Source of the DNA: an uncultured Verrucomicrobiales bacterium
Lineage (GTDB): Bacteria; Verrucomicrobiota; Verrucomicrobiia; Verrucomicrobiales; Akkermansiaceae
Assembly: GCA_937934595.1 (NCBI GenBank)
Contig: CALGZA010000003.1
Coordinates: forward strand, 1-54,239
DNA: 54,239 bases
Reading direction: 5' to 3'
How positions within the stretch are numbered: the stretch's first letter is position 1; each line of letters opens with the position of its first letter. The position numbers were made by a program, and so were the translations under genes. Under the pieces are notes generated by a model. It was given only the letters and a program-made list of their open reading frames with translations. It searched no databases and had not been told where the DNA came from. Below are positions 35,241-43,580 of this stretch, piece by piece.

Positions 35241-35807
35241 ATGAACAACACGCTCAATAACGAACTCAAAAAGCTTGAAAACCAGCTCGCAGAACTCACA
35301 CCAAGAGAAATGCCCGCTGACATGCTTCAGCGCCTCGAATCAACCATGGCCTCAACACAACGCCAACAACATAAAATAATCTCCATACCAAATTGCGCAC
35401 CTACTCAAAATAACAACCAACCACACGCAAACTCCAGTAAACTACACTCCTGGGGAGCTGCTGCTGCAATCGCACTCCTTCTGGCCATCACAGCTGTATT
35501 CATGAGCAACAGCAATCAAGAAACACAAACCACCGCCAAAACACCAGAAACACAAAATCTAATAACCTCATCGGCCGTTCCAATGGAAGACAGATTAGCG
35601 GATAACTTCAAACCCCAATTCACCAGAAACATAATCCACGCCAGTTACGAAGGCATCACATACCCCTCAGATAAAAACAAATCTCCATCAAAGGTCATTC
35701 GCATCGAGTACACTGAAAAAGTCATCACCAAAGACAAAAATGGTAACCGCATTATCACCGAAAATTCATGTGTAGATCGCTTAATCAGCCCAGTTCTTAT
35801 TCGTTAA
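35241..35807 (+). CDS. Single-helix membrane protein, candidate anti-sigma factor
   Basis: The 188-residue protein has an N-terminal cytoplasmic helical part (about 1-70, 'LNNELKKLENQLAELTPREM'), one membrane helix (about 74-90, 'GAAAAIALLLAITAVFM') and a periplasmic part with 'FTRNIIHASYEGITYPSDKN'. It starts 30 bp after the sigma factor gene. Size, topology and position fit an anti-sigma factor, but no zinc-binding HxxxCxxC motif is present, so the role is inferred from context. Confidence 0.6.
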   Translation: MNNTLNNELKKLENQLAELTPREMPADMLQRLESTMASTQRQQHKIISIPNCAPTQNNNQPHANSSKLHSWGAAAAIALLLAITAVFMSNSNQETQTTAKTPETQNLITSSAVPMEDRLADNFKPQFTRNIIHASYEGITYPSDKNKSPSKVIRIEYTEKVITKDKNGNRIITENSCVDRLISPVLIR

Positions 35808-35869
35808 AAAAATGTATCAAAAAAAACTCAAACTCTCCTAACTCAGAATAAACCATACTACTTCATTAA

Positions 35870-36793
35870 ATGATGAAAACTCAACACCCTTTAAAATCGA
35901 TGATGAAATACGTAACCATAACAGCACTTGCTCTTTCATTCTCAGCACACGCTATTGAGAGACCCACACCTGCAGCCCAGCCCAAAGCAGAAATTAAACC
36001 AGCCGCCCAGCATCCAGTAGAAAATCAGAACTCTGGCTACCTCGGCATCGCAGGTGAGCCCATATCACCTCTCCTCTCAAACCACCTTAAACTTGAAGAA
36101 GGAATCGGTATGGCTCTAAAATACGTCGTACCAAAAAGCCCCGCAGACATCGCCGGACTAAAAGAGCTCGATATAATAACAAAAATCGCAGACAAACATA
36201 TCTCTACTCTACGTGACGTATCTAAGGCACTAGATGGTAAAAAAATTGGCGACACCGTCACCATCAATTTCATATCTCATGGCAAAAATATCACAAAAAA
36301 GGTTACACTCGGAACCAGGCCCAAAACAGGAGTCGGCAGCAAAGCCCTAAATGATCAACGCCCAGAAAACCAACTAGGCATCGATAAAAAACTCTTTGAA
36401 CAGTTTCCCAAAAAAGACAGAGAAAGACTCATGAGACTACTCATGGGAAAAAAAGACCGTTTCAAACTCCCAGACATAAATGAGTTCAACAAAAAACTCA
36501 AAGACCTTGAAAATCTCAACAACGGTGAAATACCAAAACTCATGGAACTTCCTAATCTCAAAATCCCTCATCTAAAAGGAAATGTCCACCGTCGCATCAA
36601 AATGCTAGACAAAGATGGCAGCGTCACACTCGAGTCAATCAACGGCCAAAAAAACATCGAACTATTCGATAGAGAAGGAAAACTTCTATACAAAGGCCCC
36701 TTCAACAACAAAGACGATAAACAAAAAGTCCCAGAAAATCTACAACACAGATTAGACAAACTCAACATCGAGATCACCCCAGACGATACATAA
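35870..36793 (+). CDS. Exported PDZ-domain protein of the sigma-factor cluster
   Basis: The 307-residue product (starting at either of two adjacent ATGs, 35870 or 35873) has a signal peptide ending near 'LSFSAHA'. A PDZ domain occupies about residues 55-150: 'SGYLGIAGEPISPLLSNHLK', 'GMALKYVVPKSPADIAGLKE', 'DIITKIADKHISTLRDVSKA'. No protease domain follows; the rest is a charged helical region with 'QFPKKDRERLMRLLMGKK' and a strand-rich end. It may sense envelope peptides or the output of the sigma factor, by analogy with PDZ proteins of sigma-E systems (inference). Confidence 0.75.
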   Translation: MMKTQHPLKSMMKYVTITALALSFSAHAIERPTPAAQPKAEIKPAAQHPVENQNSGYLGIAGEPISPLLSNHLKLEEGIGMALKYVVPKSPADIAGLKELDIITKIADKHISTLRDVSKALDGKKIGDTVTINFISHGKNITKKVTLGTRPKTGVGSKALNDQRPENQLGIDKKLFEQFPKKDRERLMRLLMGKKDRFKLPDINEFNKKLKDLENLNNGEIPKLMELPNLKIPHLKGNVHRRIKMLDKDGSVTLESINGQKNIELFDREGKLLYKGPFNNKDDKQKVPENLQHRLDKLNIEITPDDT

Positions 36794-36979
36794 ACAACCA
36801 ATTGCCACCCTTAAAGGCCTAAAACCTAAACACCCCCCAACCAGCCCAGTATAGCAACCCGCAGCCTCGCTATCTCCAGTAAACCACCTCCCAAATTGCC
36901 TCCAACTCAATAATACAACAATTTATGAATTTTGCTCTTGATATATTTCTCAAAGAGCTTAGTTCTTTCCCCACTAATT

Positions 36980-37240
36980 ATGGGACAACAATACAACAAG
37001 GTTTTAAAAAGAAAGCGCCGTAAAGAATACCTCCGCCGTAAAAAGGCTCTGTCGAATTCTACCGTCGCTCTGAAAAAAAGCAAACCAGCTAAAAAAGCAG
37101 CAGCTAAAAAAGAAGCTGCTCCTGCTAAAAAAGCAGCGAAGAAAACAGCAGCAAAAAAAACAGCAGCAAAAAAAGCTCCGGCTAAAAAAGCAGCTAAAAA
37201 AGCTCCTGCCAAAAAAGCAGCCAAAAAAACAGAAGACTAG
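36980..37240 (+). CDS. Lys/Ala-rich histone-H1-like protein
   Basis: From the ATG at 36980 the product has 86 residues. The first 30 (MGQQYNKVLKRKRRKEYLRR) are a conserved-looking basic head; the rest is a PAKKAAKK-type repeat as in bacterial histone-H1-like or AlgP-like proteins, which bind DNA or RNA through flexible basic tails. A hairpin-like sequence (GCTCTTGA/TCAAAGAGC, 36934-36958) precedes the gene; it may be part of the 5' leader. An upstream in-frame ATG (36932) gives a hydrophobic unsupported extension. A terminator follows at 37269. Confidence 0.85.
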   Translation: MGQQYNKVLKRKRRKEYLRRKKALSNSTVALKKSKPAKKAAAKKEAAPAKKAAKKTAAKKTAAKKAPAKKAAKKAPAKKAAKKTED

Positions 37241-37268
37241 TCACTCACTAGCCAACATAAAATTTACC

Positions 37269-37308
37269 GAGCCAGTCATAGCGCAAATTGCGTCCGACTG
37301 GCTCTTTT
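37269..37308 (+). terminator. Rho-independent terminator after the histone-H1-like gene
   Basis: GAGCCAGTC (37269-37277) pairs with GACTGGCTC (37296-37304); the enclosed GCGCAA/TTGCG bases can extend the helix. A TTTT-C-TT run follows (37305-37311). It lies 28 bp after the stop at 37240 and 22 bp before the next ATG. Confidence 0.8.
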
Positions 37309-37329
37309 CTTGTAAAACCACCACTCATC

Positions 37330-37725
37330 ATGGAAAAGGTTCTCATCGTAGACGGACACAGCGCCATTTTCTCCACACCCACCCTAGCGCAAAAACACTC
37401 GCAGAATCCCAACAGAACCAGACTAGAACTCATCACTGAACTCACCCACTTCCAAGACACCTCAGATTACAACGTTGTCCTAATCTATGACGGAAAAGGC
37501 GAACAACTAGACACCCCACTCAGACAAGATAAAGACATACTCGTCATGTATAGCCGTGCTAATCAAACCGCAGACGCCGTCATCGAAAGAATCGTAGCTA
37601 AACACGCTAAAAAATTTAAAGTCGAAGTAGCATCAAATGACAGACTCGTCCTAGACACCATCTCATCATTCGGAGCATTCCCCATGAGCATCCTCAGCAT
37701 GTGGGAACTCATTGATTCCTTATAA
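37330..37725 (+). CDS. NYN/YacP-like PIN-fold nuclease domain protein
   Basis: The 131-residue protein matches the YacP (Rae1-like) group of NYN RNases: 'KVLIVDGHSAIFS' with the first acidic residue, 'NVVLIYDGKGEQLD', 'DILVMYSRANQTADAVIERI' and 'EVASNDRLVLDTISSFGAF'. Bacillus Rae1/YacP cleaves mRNA on the ribosome; here the function is a family inference. The ATG at 37330 is chosen because the conserved VDGH follows within eight residues; the in-frame extension to 37288 overlaps the terminator. It ends 3 bp from the opposing cysteine desulfurase stop. Confidence 0.82.
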   Translation: MEKVLIVDGHSAIFSTPTLAQKHSQNPNRTRLELITELTHFQDTSDYNVVLIYDGKGEQLDTPLRQDKDILVMYSRANQTADAVIERIVAKHAKKFKVEVASNDRLVLDTISSFGAFPMSILSMWELIDSL

Positions 37726-37727
37726 AA

Positions 37728-38909
37728 TCACTCCGTATACACCACCACAGGCCCCACATTTCCCCCACCCTGAACCCGGCGCAGCTTCTTAACAGCCTTC
37801 ATAATACACTCAGCCGCCTCATCTACCTCTGCCTCAGTCGTAAAAATAGACAATGATATCCGGAGACTACTATTCGCTCGCTCAGTACTAAAGCCCATCG
37901 CACGCTGCACATGAGAAGGCTGCTGCTTACCAGTCATACAAGCAGAACCCGCAGAGCAAGCTACTCCATACTCATCCAGAAGAATCAGTAACCCAGATGC
38001 CTCGCAGCCTTCAAAAGACAAATGCGCCGTATTCGCTGACCGATACCCCAGCGCACCATTAACCAACACCCCATCTAGCCCATCCATTAAAATAGACTCC
38101 AGCCTATCCCTCAACACCCCAATCCCAGCATGACCATCAGCAGCTAACCTCCCAGCCATAATCTCTGCCGCCTTTCCCATCCCCACTATAGAAGCAACAT
38201 TCTCAGTCCCACTCCGCAATCCTCGCTCCTGCCCGCCCCCACGGAAAGTCGGATTAAAACGCAAACCACTACGTATAAACAACGCCCCCACCCCCTTAGG
38301 AGCATGAAACTTATGCCCTGAAATCGATAAAAAATCCACCCCCACCTCACCCACATCCACAGCCACCTTACCCACCGCTTGAATCGCGTCACTATGAAAC
38401 GGCACATCAGCAGCCTTAGCCATCTCACTTGCCTCAGCTATCGGCTGCACTATTCCCGTCTCATTATTAGCCCACATCAACGTCGCAAAACCAACCCCAT
38501 CCTGATTCACAGCCTTCTCCCACGCCTCTAAATCCAACCTACCACCAGCATCCACCCCCACCTTATCAATCACAAAACCATCCTCAGCCAAATGCTCACA
38601 AACACGTAAAATAGCACTATGCTCAATCTCGCTCGTAACAATCCTCCGGTTCTCACCACACATCCCAGATAACGACGCTAAAACAGAATTATTCGCCTCA
38701 GTCCCACTTCCCGTGAAATAAATCTCCCGCGAATCAGCCCCTATCAAACAAGCCACACTCTCACGCGCAGCCTCTATAGCAGCCTTCACCTCCCTCCCAG
38801 CACGGTAACCACTAGAGGGATTATAGCACTGGTCACTAAGATAAGGCAGCATCACCTCCAGCACCTCCGGATGAACCTGAGTAGTCGCATTACTGTCTAA
38901 GTAAATCAT
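37728..38909 (-). CDS. Cysteine desulfurase (NifS/IscS family)
   Basis: A 393-residue PLP enzyme that takes sulfur from cysteine for Fe-S clusters and tRNA thiolation. It starts at 'MIYLDSNATTQVHPEV', has 'TGSGTEANN' (66-74), the PLP lysine Lys200 in SGHKFHAPKG, 'RSGTENVASIVGMG', and the catalytic Cys324 in SAGSACMTG. The active-site loop sequence fits the NifS/IscS group I. An IscU/NifU-type scaffold gene lies at 43093-43575, and mnmA at 26055-27137. A selenocysteine lyase role is possible in principle but nothing specific supports it. Confidence 0.93.
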   Translation of the reverse strand: MIYLDSNATTQVHPEVLEVMLPYLSDQCYNPSSGYRAGREVKAAIEAARESVACLIGADSREIYFTGSGTEANNSVLASLSGMCGENRRIVTSEIEHSAILRVCEHLAEDGFVIDKVGVDAGGRLDLEAWEKAVNQDGVGFATLMWANNETGIVQPIAEASEMAKAADVPFHSDAIQAVGKVAVDVGEVGVDFLSISGHKFHAPKGVGALFIRSGLRFNPTFRGGGQERGLRSGTENVASIVGMGKAAEIMAGRLAADGHAGIGVLRDRLESILMDGLDGVLVNGALGYRSANTAHLSFEGCEASGLLILLDEYGVACSAGSACMTGKQQPSHVQRAMGFSTERANSSLRISLSIFTTEAEVDEAAECIMKAVKKLRRVQGGGNVGPVVVYTE

Positions 38910-39017
38910 AACCTTAAGCTAACTAAATATCCGTACATGACAACCCAGCAAATTGAAACTTGTAAGTTTTCATAGACATGCCAAATCATAGGAAACAAAT
39001 TACAAAAAATCTAAACC

Positions 39018-39773
39018 ATGCCAGACACCCCAAAGGAAAACAAAAAACCAGACAACTCATTACTAGACATCATCGTCAACGTCATCGCACCAGTAATGAT
39101 CCTCAGCTACATGAGCAAAGAGGAAGGCAAATTCTGGCACCTAGGCCCAGTTACCGCCATGTCCATAGCTCTCATCCTACCCCTCGCCTTCGGTATCTGG
39201 CACTTCGTCAAACACAAGAAGCTCAACCTCTTCTCCTGCGTAGGGCTATTCGCCATCCTTCTAACTGGCCTAATCACCATCTACCTCTTCTACGTCGAAT
39301 CTTCACGCCAATACGTCGGCATCATCTTCGGCATCAAAGAAGCAGTCCAGCCACTAGTCATCGGCTCACTCTTCCTCATCACACACAAAATGACTTCACC
39401 ACTACTAAACACATTCCTATACAACGATGGACTATTCGATGTAAAAAGAATCAAAAAAGCAGTCAAAGAAAATAACAACGAACCAGCTCATAACTCACTA
39501 CTCTGGAAATGCACCCTCATCATGTTCGGCTCATTCTGCATCAGCGCAGTGGCCAACCTCGCTCTCTCACTATACTTCTTTAAAGGTCTCTCATCCACAC
39601 TCGATAACTGGAAAGTCGAATACAATGAAATAGTCGGTAAAATAACAGGCTGGGGATTCCTCGTCATCGGTGCACCATTCATCTTCGTCATGGCATTCAT
39701 ATTATACTTCATGATCAAAGGACTCAAAAGAATCACAGGTCTCAAAACCGATGACATCCTCATAGCCAGATAA
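39018..39773 (+). CDS. Polytopic membrane protein, VC0807-like
   Basis: The 251-residue protein has about seven membrane helices, starting with 'LLDIIVNVIAPVMILSYMSK' and ending with 'FLVIGAPFIFVMAFILYFMI'. The pattern 'NVIAPVMIL', 'IALILPLAFGIWHFVKHKKL' and 'SPLLNTFLYNDGLFD' resembles the VC0807 family of bacterial membrane proteins, sometimes listed near MFS or septation-type intracellular proteins. No substrate is known. It is the first gene of a plus-strand run reaching uvrA. Confidence 0.7.
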   Translation: MPDTPKENKKPDNSLLDIIVNVIAPVMILSYMSKEEGKFWHLGPVTAMSIALILPLAFGIWHFVKHKKLNLFSCVGLFAILLTGLITIYLFYVESSRQYVGIIFGIKEAVQPLVIGSLFLITHKMTSPLLNTFLYNDGLFDVKRIKKAVKENNNEPAHNSLLWKCTLIMFGSFCISAVANLALSLYFFKGLSSTLDNWKVEYNEIVGKITGWGFLVIGAPFIFVMAFILYFMIKGLKRITGLKTDDILIAR

Positions 39774-39783
39774 TAATAAAACC

Positions 39784-41013
39784 ATGAAAATACCACACAG
39801 CACCCTACTAGCATCTCTGATAGCCATCGCATCAGTCGCAGGCGCTGTCATGTATTCGCATAAATCCATTAAAAACAAATCCACTAACCCACAACAACTA
39901 CAAAAAATCACAGAACTACAAAACCAAATCGATATCCTCAAAGGAGAAAATAAAACACTCAAAAAACTCCAAATCAACGGAGCAGAAATCAAACTCCCAA
40001 TCTCTCACTACAAATTCGTCGAAAAAAACCTAGGCCTCACATTCCCTAATCACGTTCCAGCAAGACGCGTAGACAACGAATACCTCGTAAAATCAGTCAC
40101 CTACCAATACACTCAACAATTCGGTATCGAAGGAATGGCTAAAAGACAATACGCATTCGAAAAACTAGGCTTAACCCCACCCAACCAATACCTCACTAAC
40201 CAGCTTGCCATCGCAGAAGCAGTTGGCGCCGTCGCCATCTATGACCACAGCGCTAAAGAAATCCTCCTCTCACCAGAGTTTGACGATGAAAACCTCCTCC
40301 ACACCACCAGCATCATCAAGCACCTATCCATCGCTCTCATCAAACTAAACTTCCCCCTCCAACAAGAAGAAAAAAATAACCTAACAGATGACGCCTACCA
40401 CGCCAGAGAAGCATTCATCAAAGGCAGAGCCACATCCATCGCCCAGCGCTACAGAAACATCACCTCCCTAAAAGGTGGCCACATGAAACAATTCAAGCCA
40501 AACACAGTAGCAAAAGAAACATTCCAATCACTCCCCATACTCATCCAAGGACTCGCTACATTCCCCACTATCTTCGGTAAATCATACATCGAAGAACTCA
40601 TGCTAAATAACAACTCAGTCTTCCCTGAGCTCTACCAGAACATGCCCAAGTCCACCGCCACCATCCTCGCCAAAACCATGCCAACCAAGGCCAGCATCCC
40701 ATCAAAAAAAAAACCAGCAGCCAACCAACACCTAGACACCCAACTCGGCCAAATATTCGCCATGCTCTACCTAAAACAACTAGGTAACAAACACACCGAG
40801 CTAGCAAAAAAACTTTCATCAGACCACCTCACCATCACACAAAACCAACAAATCCACACCACATCGTGGCAAACAAACTGGTCTACCGAAAAATACGCCC
40901 AGCTGTTTCACAAGCTAGCTAACGAACTAAGCACCATCCCCACGCCTAACCCCACCGTCAAAATCTCAGGAAAACAAGTGACCATAACAACTTCAGACAC
41001 ACAAAACAGCTAA
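39784..41013 (+). CDS. Membrane-anchored coiled-coil protein of unknown function
   Basis: The 409-residue protein begins with an N-terminal signal-anchor helix (about 6-24), followed by a coiled coil (about 35-62, 'LQKITELQNQIDILKGENKT') and a mixed soluble domain. 'YTQQFGIEGMAKRQYAFEKL' and 'LLHTTSIIKHLSIALIKLNF' are in its core; the family was not recognised. It begins 10 bp after the VC0807-like gene and ends 12 bp before hom, so it is almost certainly co-transcribed with them. Confidence 0.7.
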   Translation: MKIPHSTLLASLIAIASVAGAVMYSHKSIKNKSTNPQQLQKITELQNQIDILKGENKTLKKLQINGAEIKLPISHYKFVEKNLGLTFPNHVPARRVDNEYLVKSVTYQYTQQFGIEGMAKRQYAFEKLGLTPPNQYLTNQLAIAEAVGAVAIYDHSAKEILLSPEFDDENLLHTTSIIKHLSIALIKLNFPLQQEEKNNLTDDAYHAREAFIKGRATSIAQRYRNITSLKGGHMKQFKPNTVAKETFQSLPILIQGLATFPTIFGKSYIEELMLNNNSVFPELYQNMPKSTATILAKTMPTKASIPSKKKPAANQHLDTQLGQIFAMLYLKQLGNKHTELAKKLSSDHLTITQNQQIHTTSWQTNWSTEKYAQLFHKLANELSTIPTPNPTVKISGKQVTITTSDTQNS

Positions 41014-41025
41014 CAACTTATCACC

Positions 41026-42345
41026 ATGACAGAACAACTAAAAACGATTGGAGTAGGACTCGCTGGTTTCGGAACCGTAGGCACAGGAGTCTGGGAAACC
41101 ATCAACAAAAACGGCGACCTCATCACCAACCGATCTAGTAATCAATTCAAAATCAATATCGTCAAAGCAGCCGTCAAAGACATCAACAAAAAACGCATCA
41201 ACGACGCACCACCAAACCTATTCACCCCAGACTGGCAAGACGTCGTTAATAATCAAGACGTCCACATAGTTGTCGAGCTCATCGGCGGTACCACCACCGC
41301 CTTCGACATCGTCGCCGCAGCACTAAAGCTCGGTAAAACAGTCGTCACAGGAAACAAAGCACTCCTAGCAGAACGAGGCACAGAACTATTCCAGCTATCT
41401 AAACTACACAACGCCGCCATCCACTTCGAAGCCGCAGTTGCAGGTGGAATACCCATCATAAAAGCTGTCCACGACAGCTACGTAGGAAACAACATCGAGT
41501 CCATGACCGGTATCATCAACGGAACATCGAACTACATCCTAGAGCGCATGACCACTGCCGGCCTAGCATACCCAGAAGCCCTCCAAGAAGCACAACAACT
41601 AGGCTACGCAGAAGCAGACCCAACACTAGACGTAAACGGATGGGACGCTGCTCACAAAGCCATCCTACTAGCATCTCTCGCATACGGACCCATCATCCAG
41701 CCAGATGAAATCTACGTCAGAGGCATCGAACGCGTCACCAGCACAGACATAGCATTCGCTAACAAACTAGGATACAACATCAAGCTACTATCCGTCATCC
41801 GTAAACACCCTGACGGACAAATCGAACTCAGAACCCAGCCATCATTCATCCCTAAAAGCCACATCCTATCCAGCGTCAACGGCGTGTTCAATGCCATCGC
41901 ACTCAAAGGTGACGCCAGTGGCGACGCCCTCTTCTACGGCAGAGGCGCAGGCAAAGAACCCACAGCAAGCTCAGTCGTCGCAGACATCGTAGACGCCGCA
42001 CACACATGCTCATCCGGCGCTCCTCACAGAGGATTCCTCCCATACTCAGACAACACCTCCATCATGTCTATCGATGAAACATCCACACCCTACTACGTCA
42101 GATTCGATGTCACTGACAGACCCGGAGTCATCGCAGAAATAGCACAAATCCTAGCCAATGACGGAGTAGGCATCTCAGGAACACACTCACCAGTTGACCC
42201 AGAAAACCCAGATAAAGACTTCGTAGACATGGTCTTCCAGCTCCACACCTGCAACTTCGGAAAACTCAGATCTACTCTAAAAAAAGTCATAGCCCTAGAC
42301 TCAGTCAACTCAGAGCCTGTCGTATTCCGTATCGAAAACCTCTAA
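41026..42345 (+). CDS. hom: Homoserine dehydrogenase with ACT domain
   Basis: The 439-residue enzyme reduces aspartate semialdehyde to homoserine for threonine and methionine synthesis. The NAD(P) fold carries 'VGLAGFGTVGTGVW' (10-23); the catalytic domain has 'GNKALLAERGTEL', 'AAVAGGIPIIKAV', 'GIINGTSNYILERM' and 'LDVNGWDAAHKAILLASLAYG'. The C-terminal ACT domain (about 358-430, 'YYVRFDVTDRPGVIAEIAQI') implies threonine feedback. Monofunctional length; no thrB or thrC is adjacent. It lies 12 bp after the coiled-coil protein. Confidence 0.95.
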   Translation: MTEQLKTIGVGLAGFGTVGTGVWETINKNGDLITNRSSNQFKINIVKAAVKDINKKRINDAPPNLFTPDWQDVVNNQDVHIVVELIGGTTTAFDIVAAALKLGKTVVTGNKALLAERGTELFQLSKLHNAAIHFEAAVAGGIPIIKAVHDSYVGNNIESMTGIINGTSNYILERMTTAGLAYPEALQEAQQLGYAEADPTLDVNGWDAAHKAILLASLAYGPIIQPDEIYVRGIERVTSTDIAFANKLGYNIKLLSVIRKHPDGQIELRTQPSFIPKSHILSSVNGVFNAIALKGDASGDALFYGRGAGKEPTASSVVADIVDAAHTCSSGAPHRGFLPYSDNTSIMSIDETSTPYYVRFDVTDRPGVIAEIAQILANDGVGISGTHSPVDPENPDKDFVDMVFQLHTCNFGKLRSTLKKVIALDSVNSEPVVFRIENL

Positions 42346-42366
42346 TGTACAAAACACACTCAAACC

Positions 42367-43011
42367 ATGGGAGATCAAGAAAAAGACAAATATAAATCCT
42401 ATAAACGCTACGATGATCGCAGAAAAAATCGCTCCAACGATGACGATGATGACGACGACGACGATTACTACAAAAAAAGATACAACAAACGTCGAGACTA
42501 TAAAGAATATAAAAAAAGCACCGTAGAACGCATCCTCACACCAGGTAAAACAGCTAACAACATCGTAAAAACAGCCGCCACCGGAATCATTGCATGCGCC
42601 ACAGTTCTACTCATGCTCATATACAGCCTATCTGGTGACAGACTAGCCAGCGCAAGCTATCTACCACTCGCCACCCTCATTACCGGAGCTCTAACCTCAG
42701 CATCTATCTGGATCTTCGGAAGACCTAAATCAGAAGAAGCATACAACAAAGAATTCATCCTACTAAGAAGAGAACTAGAGGACCTAAACAACAGAATCAT
42801 CGACCTCAATGAAGAAAAATCCAACATGGAACTACGCCTCTCAAATGTCGAAGTACTAGAATCATTCGAAGACAAACTCGCTAAACACACCCTAGAAAAA
42901 AAAACCATAACCCACCCCAAAACCAAAATCGCCAGCTCCATACCCACCACATCAAACAACTCCGCCTCAGAAACAACAACAACAACACACTCAACCACCA
43001 TCACAGAGTAA
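42367..43011 (+). CDS. Acidic/basic low-complexity membrane protein with coiled coil
   Basis: The 214-residue protein starts with a strongly charged tail: a Lys/Asp/Tyr/Arg-rich head and nine consecutive Asp (about residues 27-35). Two adjacent hydrophobic segments follow (about 60-82 and 92-118, 'IIACATVLLMLIYSL', 'LPLATLITGALTSASIWIFG'), then a coiled coil (about 130-180, 'LLRRELEDLNNRIIDLNEEK') and a Ser/Thr-rich end. No family was recognised. It starts 21 bp after hom. Confidence 0.65.
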   Translation: MGDQEKDKYKSYKRYDDRRKNRSNDDDDDDDDDYYKKRYNKRRDYKEYKKSTVERILTPGKTANNIVKTAATGIIACATVLLMLIYSLSGDRLASASYLPLATLITGALTSASIWIFGRPKSEEAYNKEFILLRRELEDLNNRIIDLNEEKSNMELRLSNVEVLESFEDKLAKHTLEKKTITHPKTKIASSIPTTSNNSASETTTTTHSTTITE

Positions 43012-43092
43012 CCTCATCCCTCACCACCAATAATTCCCACATTCCCATATTCCCACTTGCTAACACACCTAATCATAACTTAAATACAACCC

Positions 43093-43575
43093 ATGAGTGA
43101 CTTTGAGAAAAACGTGCGTGAAACCCTTGCTAACCCAAAAAACCAAGGAGAAATGGAAGATGCTCACTCAGTCGGAACAGTCGGCTCACCAGACTGCGGT
43201 GACATGCTCAGAATGTGGCTCAAGTTCACAGAAAAAGACGGTAAAAAAATCATCGATAAAGCTTCATTCCAAAGCTTCGGATGCCAAACAGCCATCGCAG
43301 TCGCATCCATGGCCACAGAAATGCTCAAAGGCAAAACCGCCGAAGAAGCCCAGAACCTAAACGCAGCTGAACTATCCGCTGAACTCGGCCCACTTCCTCC
43401 CATGAAAATACACTGTGGACAACTCGTAGAAGGTGCACTCAAAAACGCACTCAACGAAGACTCAACAGAAACCAACACTCCAGAAATCCAAACAGATTCT
43501 CACACCCTAGCTAGCACCATCTCCAAACATAACAAAAAAACAGGCACCATCAAAATCATCAAACTAGAAGAATAG
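43093..43575 (+). CDS. IscU/NifU-type iron-sulfur cluster scaffold
   Basis: The 160-residue protein matches the scaffold domain on which the cysteine desulfurase builds Fe-S clusters. The three conserved Cys are present: Cys35 in GSPDCGD, Cys64 in 'SFGCQTAIAVASMATEML', and Cys108 in 'MKIHCGQLVEGALKNAL'. The C-terminal 50 residues (TETNTPEIQTDS onwards) are a Thr-rich extension without the NifU C-terminal domain. The desulfurase at 37728-38909 is its natural partner. It ends 5 bp before the fusion gene. Confidence 0.9.
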   Translation: MSDFEKNVRETLANPKNQGEMEDAHSVGTVGSPDCGDMLRMWLKFTEKDGKKIIDKASFQSFGCQTAIAVASMATEMLKGKTAEEAQNLNAAELSAELGPLPPMKIHCGQLVEGALKNALNEDSTETNTPEIQTDSHTLASTISKHNKKTGTIKIIKLEE

Positions 43576-43580
43576 CTAGT

